In this document: piece by piece, positions 57,194-64,000 of the stretch
How the letters are laid out: each line of letters begins with the position of its first letter
How positions within the stretch are numbered: position 1 is the first letter of the stretch
Source of the DNA: JAZGGS01 sp963764825
GTDB lineage: Bacteria > Bacteroidota > Ignavibacteria > Ignavibacteriales > Ignavibacteriaceae
Length of the DNA: 64,000 nucleotides
Direction: 5' to 3'
NCBI GenBank assembly: GCA_963764825.1
Contig: CAVXUA010000006.1
Coordinates: 1 to 64,000, forward strand
Program-made: the position numbers and the translations under genes
Notes under the pieces: model-generated
Told to the model about the DNA's origin: nothing
What the model saw: the letters and a program-made list of their open reading frames with translations, nothing else
Database searches by the model: none

Positions 57194-58033
57194 GTGAAAC
57201 AATACCACGATTTAGTGAAATTGGTGATGGAAAAGGGAAAGCACAAAAAAACGAGAACCGGTGTTGATACGATCTCGTATTTTAGTGCTTTTTATAAAGT
57301 AGATTTGAGCAAAGGATTTCCGCTTCTAACTACAAAAAAAATGCAGTGGAAATCACTTCTACACGAAGTGCTATGGTATTTATCAGGCGAAAATCATATT
57401 AGAAATTTAAGACAACATACTAAGATATGGGATTCATGGGCTGATAAGGATGGAAATCTTGAAACTGCTTACGGATATTACTGGCGGCATTTTCCGAGCG
57501 CTCAAAAGGATAAAGACGGGCAATGGAAAATAACTGAAGTTGATCAGATTCAATATGTTATTGATGAGATAAAGCGAAATCCGAGCAGCAGAAGATTGGT
57601 CGTATCTGCGTGGGAACCTGGAAATGCTACAACCAGTAAGCTTCCTCCATGTCATTATTCATTTGTGTTTAATGTAAACAGCGGAAAATTAAATTGCCAT
57701 CTCACCCAGCGTTCCGGCGATATTGCCCTTGGAATTCCATTTAATCTTGCAGCATATTCTTTGCTAACCCAGGTTATTGCTCAACAGCTTGGATTAGAAT
57801 TAGGAGAATTCGCACATACTATAATTGATGCTCATATTTATGTTGCCGCAAAAGGAAGCGGAACCGAATCTTATGATCATCTTGAAGGATTAAGAGAACA
57901 GCTTTCAAGGGAACCACTTGCGTTACCTAGATTAAAAATAAAAAACAAACCACTCGATGAACTTCAATTTGAAGATTTTGAACTGATCAATTACCAGCAC
58001 CACGATAAGATCACTTTTGAGGTTGCAGTTTGA
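57194..58033 (+). CDS. thyA: Thymidylate synthase
   Basis: 279 residues, GTG start. All ThyA landmarks are present: DGNLETAYGYYWRHFPSAQ, NPSSRRLVVSAWEPGNATTS, the catalytic Cys in KLPPCHYSFVFNVNSGKLNC, LTQRSGDIALGIPFNLAAYS and the His-Tyr in AHTIIDAHIY. It makes dTMP from dUMP with methylenetetrahydrofolate. Its last bases overlap the folA start, so the two folate-cycle genes are co-translated. Confidence 0.97.
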   Translation: MKQYHDLVKLVMEKGKHKKTRTGVDTISYFSAFYKVDLSKGFPLLTTKKMQWKSLLHEVLWYLSGENHIRNLRQHTKIWDSWADKDGNLETAYGYYWRHFPSAQKDKDGQWKITEVDQIQYVIDEIKRNPSSRRLVVSAWEPGNATTSKLPPCHYSFVFNVNSGKLNCHLTQRSGDIALGIPFNLAAYSLLTQVIAQQLGLELGEFAHTIIDAHIYVAAKGSGTESYDHLEGLREQLSREPLALPRLKIKNKPLDELQFEDFELINYQHHDKITFEVAV

Positions 58034-58512
58034 AAATTATTATTATTTCTGCTGTTGCACAAAACGGTGTGATTGGAAGATCAAATGGTGAAATGCCCTG
58101 GCACGTTAAAGAAGAGTTTAGGCACTTCAAACAAACTACCATCGGTTTTCCAATACTCATGGGGCGAAAAACTTTTGAAACTTTGGGTGAACCCTTAAAG
58201 GGAAGAGAAAACATACTAGTCACAAGGGACGAGAATTACAGCTGTGAATTTGAAGAGGTGAAAATTGTACATTCACTTAACGAAGGAATTGAGCATTGCA
58301 AAATCAACAGCCCTGAAAAAATATTTATTATCGGCGGTGGAGAAATTTACAAACAAGCAATTGAGATTGCTGACGAAATGATAATTTCCTATTTGAAATT
58401 TGATGCTGAAGGTGAAATTAATTTTCCCGACATATCTAAAAACGATTGGGAAGAGGAATACCGTGAGGATAGAGAAAAATTTGAAATTATTAAATACGCA
58501 AGGAAGAGATGA
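58030..58512 (+). CDS. folA: Dihydrofolate reductase
   Basis: 160 residues from a TTG that overlaps the thyA stop. AVAQNGVIGRSNGEMPWHVK (substrate Asp/Glu position read as Glu at MPWHVKEE), FPILMGRKTFETLGEPLKGR and KIFIIGGGEIYKQAIEIADE are the DHFR blocks. It regenerates tetrahydrofolate for ThyA. Its stop overlaps the mutL start by 4 bases. Confidence 0.95.
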   Translation: MKIIIISAVAQNGVIGRSNGEMPWHVKEEFRHFKQTTIGFPILMGRKTFETLGEPLKGRENILVTRDENYSCEFEEVKIVHSLNEGIEHCKINSPEKIFIIGGGEIYKQAIEIADEMIISYLKFDAEGEINFPDISKNDWEEEYREDREKFEIIKYARKR

Positions 58513-60366
58513 GTAGTAACAGGATTAGAATATTACCAGAACGGATATCAAACAAAATTGCAGCCGGCGAAGTGGTTCAGCGACCGGATTCGGTTGTAAA
58601 AGAGCTGATTGAAAATTCAATTGATGCAGGCGCAACAAAAATAGAATTGATTGTTAAAAAAGCAGGGAAGAATTTAATTCAGGTTGTTGATGATGGAATT
58701 GGAATGTCTGAGGAAGATCTTCTCCTTTCTATTCAGAAGCATGCAACAAGTAAAATTTGGGCTTATCGAAGATCTTGAAGTCGATTAAAACTCTTGGTTT
58801 CAGGGGAGAAGCGCTTAGTTCTATTTCTGCAGTAAGCCAGGTTGAAATAAGAACTGAAACCACGTGATGACGAAATTGGAACAAGCATCAGGTTTGATGA
58901 ATCAGGTAACCTGGTTAAAGATAAAGGATCATATCCAAAAGGAACATCAGTTACTGTTAAAAATCTTTTCTTTAATACGCCTGCCCGCAGGAAGTTTTTG
59001 AAAACAGATGCGACCGAGCTTAAAGCATATAATTGATACCTTCAATAAAAATGCTTTAAGTCATCCCTCAATTCATTTTAAACTCTTTAATGCAGATGAA
59101 CTTATTTATGATTATGAATCTGGAAATTTAGAAGAGCGAGTAAAGCAGGTGTTTGCAGATAATATGCTCGATGCACTTTTACCTGTTAATGAAAAAACAG
59201 ATTTTTTATCCGTTACTGGATTTATCGGTAAACCATCACTGCTTAAAAAGAGTAAAGGCGATCAATATCTATTTCTTAATTCAAGATATATTATAAATAA
59301 ACAAATAAACCATGCTGTTTTTTCTGCTTACGAGAATATTCTTGAAAAAGGTGATTACCCGTTTTTTATTTTGTTCCTTGAAATTGATCCACAAAAAACT
59401 GATGTGAATATTCATCCTTCAAAGCTTGAAGCAAAGTTCGATGATGAAAAGGACGTATATAATTTTGTGCTTGCTGTGGTAAGGAAAAGTTTAGGCACGC
59501 ACGATCTTGTACCATCAATGATTTTTAATGATGAAGAGTTATCTGAAGAAAAATTAATGGTGAATAAATTTGACCCGGCAAGTAAAAACGATTTTAGCGA
59601 CAGACCTTCCCAAAGAAATTTTATACCTGAAATTCCACGCTTTTCAGATGAGGATATTGATAAAATATTTGGCAGCATAACTGATGATGTAATTATAAAA
59701 TCACCCGGTCAGCCGCTTCAACCGCCGTTTCAGAAGGAAGAAAACAGGGAAGTTTTTCATACACAAACGGAAAGTGAAATTGAAACCGGGATAGAAGAGT
59801 TTCCTTTTATTATCCAACTTCATAACAAGTATATTCTTGCGCAGATAAAATCAGGTTTGATGATTATAGATCAGCATGTTGCTCACGAAAGAATATTGTA
59901 CGAAAAAGCATTGAACCGGCTGGATGCAGATATCCCATTTTCGCAGCAACTTCTCTTTTCAAAAAAAATTAAGCTTGATCCTGCACGTTTTGATTTAATT
60001 AAGGAACTAAACGGTCATCTTAATAAGCTAGGCTTCGAATTAAAATTTTCCGGTAAGAAATATGTTGTTATTGAAGGCGTACCTGATGATGTAAAAAGGG
60101 GAAATGAAGAAAAAGTTTTGCTGGAAATTCTTGAAGAGTATACTAATAACCAGAGGCAAAAGGATTACGAGGAGAAAGATAATATCGCAAAATCATATTC
60201 TTGTAAAACGGCTGTTAAAGCCGGCGATAAACTTAACGAAAAAGAATTGCGGTTATTAATTGATCAGCTTTTTGCAACTTCGATGCCATACGTTTGTCCG
60301 CATGGCAGACCGGTTGTTGTAAAGATATCTTTAAATGAGTTTGACAGAAGGTTCGGCAGGACTTAA
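58509..60366 (+). CDS. mutL: DNA mismatch repair protein MutL (frame interrupted by indels)
   Basis: About 619 residues, the normal MutL length. GHKL ATPase motifs: ELIENSIDAGATKIELIV, VVDDGIGMSEEDLLLSIQKH, LKTLGFRGEALSSISAVSQV, FFNTPARRKFLKTDATELKH; then TDVNIHPSKLEAKF and a C-terminal domain with IIDQHVAHERILYE, a near-match to the endonuclease motif DQHA-x2-E-x4-E, and CPHGRPVV. It should therefore be a nicking MutL. Frame changes near 58765, 58860 and 59005 join conserved blocks, so they look like indel errors. Confidence 0.92.
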
Positions 60367-60416
60367 TTTTGAATGAATTATTCAATAAATTGGAAACAAC
60401 TTAAAAAGGTATATAA

Positions 60417-62077
60417 ATGATTGATAAAAAATATTTGGAATCCAGGGTTGAGTATAATGATAAGCTAAAAAACGCTAAGACAACGGGAATGAAGTTTACT
60501 ACTGTTAGCGGTGAAGATATAGAAGGTTTATACGGACCGGATGATATTGAAAATATTAATTACCTTAGCGAAATTGGTTTCCCTGGCGAATATCCTTATA
60601 CACGAGGTATTCATCCTAACGGTTACAGGGGAAGGATATGGACGATGCGGCAGTTTGCCGGTTTCGGAACTCCTAAAGACACAAATGAACGGTTTCATTA
60701 TCTGCTCGATCATGGGCAGACAGGTTTATCAGTTGCTTTCGATCTTCCTACTCTTATGGGCTGGGATGCGGATTCTCCATCCAAGTGAAGGTGAAGTTGG
60801 AATTTGCGGCGTTGCAGTTTCTTCTCTTAAAGGATATGGAAATTCTTTTCGATAAAATTCCTCTTGATAAAGTATCAACCTCTATGACAATCAACTCACC
60901 CGCAGCGATGATATTTGCATTTTACCTTGCAATTGCGGAGTTACAGAATGTAGATTTCAAAACTCTTAGAGGAACATTGCAGAACGATATTCTTAAAGAG
61001 TACATTGCGCAAAAGGAATATATTTATCCACCAAAACCTTCAATGCGCATTATTACAGATATGATTGAGTTCTGTACGAATGAAGTTCCACAATGGAATC
61101 CGGTTTCTGTTAGCGGGTATCATATTCGCGAAGCCGGCTCAACAGCAGTGCAGGAGCTTGCTTACACGCTTGCTGATGGTTTTGCATATATAGAAGCTTG
61201 TATTGAAAGAGGATTAGATGTAGATGCATTTGCTCCGCGAATTTCATTCTTCTTTAATTCTCATCTCGATTTTTTTGAAGAGATTGCCAAGTTCAGGGCT
61301 GCAAGAAAAATTTATGCAAAACGTATGAAAGAAAAATACGGTGCTAAAAATCCACGTTCCTGGTGGTTAAGATTTCATACACAAACTGCGGGTTGTACTT
61401 TAACTGCACAACAACCGGAAAATAATATTGTTAGAACTGCTTTCCAGGCACTTGCCGGTGTGCTTGGGCGGAACACAATCACTTCATACGAATTCGATGG
61501 ATGAAACTCTTGCGTTACCAAGCGAGAAAGCAGCAAAAATAGCTCTTAGAACACAGCAGTTAATTGCTTATGAAACAGGAGTTATAAATACTGTCGATCC
61601 TTTGGGCGGAAGTTATTTTGTTGAAGCATTAACTGATAAAATGGAAAAAGGGGCTAACCGGATTTTCGAACAGGTAGATGCTATGGGCGGCGTAATTCCC
61701 GCAATCGAAAATGGATATTTCCAGAAGGAAATTGCTGATGCTGCTTACCGCTACCAGCAGGAACTTGAAAGAAAAGAAAAATTTATTGTCGGTGTAAATG
61801 AATTTGTTGAAGATAAAAATAAAATCGAAATACCGTTGCTTACAATTTCTCCCGAAGTTGAAATTGAACAAAAGAAAAGGATGGCTGAAATAAAGCAAAG
61901 CCGTAACCAGCTAAGATGTTGAAGAGTGTTTAAAGGAAATAAGAGAAGCTGGGGAGAACGGCACTAACCTTATGCCTGTATTTATAAAAGCTGCTCATAA
62001 TTATGTTACATTAGGCGAGATGGTCCACGAAGTTGAAAGCGATATTCGGTACTTACGAAGAAATAGCAGTTTTCTAA
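60417..62077 (+). CDS. Methylmalonyl-CoA mutase large subunit (frame interrupted by indels)
   Basis: About 553 residues, the TIM-barrel subunit without the B12-binding domain. MDeA-type blocks: FPYTRGIHPNGYRGRIWTMR-like (PYTRGIHPNGYRGRIWTM), GLSVAFDLPTLMGWDADSP, SVSGYHIREAGSTAVQEL, WWLRFHTQTAGCTLTAQQPE, LGGTQSLHTNSMDETLAL, ending GTYEEIAVF. It turns succinyl-CoA and methylmalonyl-CoA into one another with a separate B12 subunit not in the window. Frame changes near 60785, 60833 (GG), 61470 (GGG), 61915 and 62047 fall in homopolymers or between conserved blocks, so they are likely errors. Confidence 0.9.
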
Positions 62078-62960
62078 TGTTACTCAATTATCTTAAACTG
62101 ATTCGTGTTCAGCAATGGGTTAAAAACATTTTTGTTTTTGTTCCGCTTCTCTTTTCTCATAATCTTTTTGAAAGAGAATATTTTTTAACTGCACTATTTG
62201 CGTTTCTTTGTTTTTTCCCTTGCCTCAAGCGCCATTTATGTAATAAATGATTTAATCGATATTGAAGCAGATAGGGCACATCCTCTTAAGAAAAACCGTC
62301 CTCTTCCTTCGGGTGCGATAACCAAAACCGCAGCAGTTATAACTTTTATGGTTATTCTTATTACAGTAATTGGCGTGCTTCTTCCAAATTTTAATTACGA
62401 ATTTTATAATTTGTGTTGCTGCGTTTATCGTTCTAAATATTCTTTACACATTTTATTTTAAACATATTGTTATCCTTGATGTTTTTAGCATTGCAGCCGG
62501 TTTCACATTAAGGGTGCTTGCAGGTGCTTTTGTTATAAACGTTCCTATTTCCAGCTGGTTAATATTAACAACAATGTTCATATCACTTTTCCTTGGTGTT
62601 ATGAAAAGACACTCCGAACTTACATTAACACCGGAAAATAAAAATTCATCCAGCAGAAAAGTTCTTGCAGAATATTCGCTTAACTTTGCTGACCAGATGG
62701 CTACGGTTGCTGCTGCAGGTGTTATTATCTGTTATGCACTCTATACTGTTGCTGCCAGAACTGTTTCGGTTTTTAATACAGAGAATCTTATCTATACAAC
62801 ACCTTTTGTCGTATTTGGAATTTTCAGGTATATGTATCTTGAATATAAAAGCAACAGCGGAGAGAACACTACAAAGGTTCTTGCCACCGATTTAGCAATG
62901 ATAATTACAGTTGCGTTGTATATCATTACAACAGTGCTAATTATTTATCACGTCATTTAA
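62077..62960 (+). CDS. UbiA-family prenyltransferase, decaprenyl-phosphate phosphoribosyltransferase-like (two frameshifts)
   Basis: About 294 residues, eight or nine helices. The first motif YVINDLIDIEADRAHPLKKN, followed by RPLPSGAI, matches the UbiA Asp motif in the version found in decaprenyl-phosphate phosphoribosyltransferases (NDxxDxxxDxxHPxKxxRPxxxG). The second motif region is FYFKHIVILDVFSIAAGF. Frame changes near 62207 (T6) and 62398 (T4) lie in homopolymers. It would attach 5-phosphoribosyl to polyprenyl phosphate for an arabinose- or ribose-type envelope sugar. It starts inside the stop of the mutase gene (TAATG). Confidence 0.82.
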
Positions 62961-62962
62961 CA

Positions 62963-63434
62963 ATGAAGATGAAATCATTACATCTCATTTTAGTAACCGT
63001 TATGCTCATTGCGTGTACATCTACAAAAACAGGTGAAGAAACACTTCAACTAGATATTGAGGTAAATGATCTTCATAGCTGGCTTAACCTTATGCCGGGA
63101 AGTCCGGGTAAATTCCATCTTGCTTGGCGAATTGAAAATTAACAATCCGGGCAGCGAAGTTATTAAAGAACTTAAGCTCGATAAAATAAAAGTTTATTCG
63201 GATAAAGAATTTGTCTATTCATTTTATCCGTTCTTTAAGCTGAAGGATCTCTCTGAAACGAACTCAATTGAATCGGGCAGTGGCAAGATATATATTTTTG
63301 GAGTAGAATCCGGATTAAAAATTGATGAAAGATTAATGACAATTAATCTGATTGATATAACCATGAAATTTATCAGCGGCTCAGAATTTTTTCAGCTGGA
63401 TTTAAATAATATTGTTGTTGAACAGGCATATTAA
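62963..63434 (+). CDS. Small lipoprotein, LEA14-like domain (one frameshift)
   Basis: About 157 residues: lipobox VMLIACTSTK (Cys 17), then a beta domain LAGELKINNPGSEVIKELKL and DKIKVYSDKEFVYSFYP, resembling the water-stress LEA14-type Ig-like domain. One extra T near 63118 breaks the frame (MPGSPGKFHLAG then GELKINN). It starts 3 bases after the UbiA stop. Function unknown. Confidence 0.5.
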
Positions 63435-63437
63435 TTT

Positions 63438-64000
63438 ATGATTGAACTAATTATTCTGCTAATTGTACTACTTATTACTTAGCGGGTTTTTTGCAGGAAC
63501 TGAGCTTGCTTTTATTGTTGCCAATAAACTTAAAATTGAAGTTAAAGCAAGGAAGAAGAAACTTTCTGCAAAAAACGCATTATATTTTATTAATCACCCT
63601 GAAACTTTTTTCTCAACAATTCTTATTGGCAATAATATTGTTAACGTTGCTCTTGCATCACTAAGTGCAGTTTTTCTTGCTTCACTATTTGGTTTAAACG
63701 ATTTAAACATTCTTATTATCTCAACTTTCTTTATCCTCCTGTTTGGAGAAATTGTTCCAAAATATTTTTCAAGAGAACTTTCGGACAGAGTCGTGCTTCT
63801 ATCCGCAATACCATTAAGAGTTGTATCTTATTTGCTTTATCCATTTGTAAAACTTTCTTCATTGCTATCTAAAAAGCTAACTCAGGCCTCAAAGTTATCA
63901 GCAGGTTCTATGAGTCATCTTTTCGACAGGGAAGATGTTAAAGCTTTGGTAAAAGAAAGTAAGAAAGCCGGAGTCGTGGATAATAAGGAGAGCAACATAA
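63438..64000 (+). CDS. CNNM/CorC-type transporter, N-terminal part (truncated by window end)
   Basis: The frame starts at 63438 with a hydrophobic segment (MIELIILLIVLLIT), breaks at about 63480, and continues SGFFAGTELAFIVANKLKIE, FFSTILIGNNIVNVALASLS, ILLFGEIVPKYFSRELSDRV, the CNNM (DUF21) domain of three or four helices. It ends at the window edge before the CBS and CorC_HlyC domains. Family members export Mg2+ or Co2+. Confidence 0.8.

Noticed and set aside
59412..59678. Minus-strand frame inside mutL.
   Set aside because: Opposite MutL motifs (NIHPSKLEAKF region); no start or function.

Overview
The window comes from an AT-rich, Gram-negative member of the Bacteroidota/Ignavibacteriota line, most likely an Ignavibacteria relative. 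The main reason is the recurring C-terminal sorting domain of secreted proteins (core NYPNPFNPSTTIKFS, ending in ETKKMILMK), which is the type IX secretion system (T9SS) class-A tail in the form usual for that group. PorV/PorQ-type outer-membrane proteins, SprP-type lipoproteins, a TonB receptor and a one-protein hybrid two-component regulator fit the same assignment.

Layout. (1) 0.2-11.9 kb, plus strand: a Wzi-like outer-membrane protein, a gingipain-type C25 peptidase with a T9SS tail, then a poly-gamma-glutamate locus (pgsB-pgsC-pgsW) followed by a secreted protein, an outer-membrane barrel and an LVIVD-repeat lipoprotein. (2) 11.9-13.9 kb, minus strand: a two-repeat lipoprotein and an HGSNAT/DUF1624-like membrane acyltransferase. 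(3) 13.96-37.3 kb: a 23-kb integrated island. It is bounded on the right by an intact tRNA-Val(UAC) and on the left by a copy of the 3' half of that tRNA, with a truncated tyrosine integrase just inside the left end and 'CTCCATAC' repeats at both ends. All its large genes lie on the minus strand: a family of small GCY lipoproteins, a large lipoprotein built from the same module, outer-membrane barrels, T9SS-secreted proteins including tandem paralogues, a lipoprotein/TonB-receptor pair and a propeller-type hybrid histidine kinase with an AraC output domain. (4) 37.5-39.5 kb: two RRM RNA-binding proteins, a pilin-like protein and a STAS protein. (5) 40-46.3 kb: a MORN-type lipoprotein, an EamA transporter, a tightly packed deacetylase/glycosyltransferase/radical-SAM/outer-membrane-protein operon and an M50 protease. 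(6) 46.4-51.3 kb: a lipoprotein, a BNR-repeat secreted protein, two PorV/PorQ-like proteins, and a small secreted protein behind a sigma-54-like promoter. (7) 51.4-55.8 kb: envelope-glycan genes (methyltransferase, GT4, FemAB-like, GT39-like). (8) 56-64 kb: glycerate kinase, thyA-folA-mutL, methylmalonyl-CoA mutase large subunit, a UbiA/decaprenyl-phosphate phosphoribosyltransferase-like protein, a small lipoprotein and the start of a CNNM/CorC transporter.

Reading frames. Many conserved genes (mutL, mutase, UbiA, pgsB, C25 peptidase, Wzi-like) are broken by single-base indels, often in homopolymers, and the frame resumes with fully conserved protein on both sides. I read these as consensus errors, not decay, and annotate each as one gene. 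They cluster at 0.2-13.9 kb and 58.7-63.5 kb; most of 15-33 kb and 37.5-45.3 kb is clean. The integrase and the orphan T9SS tails look truly decayed.

The most interesting part is the island. It carries a regulator, an uptake receptor and a set of surface lipoproteins and T9SS-exported proteins. A 55-bp upstream element with an 11-bp-phased TGTCATG direct repeat is shared by the regulator gene and a lipoprotein gene, and looks like a regulon site.
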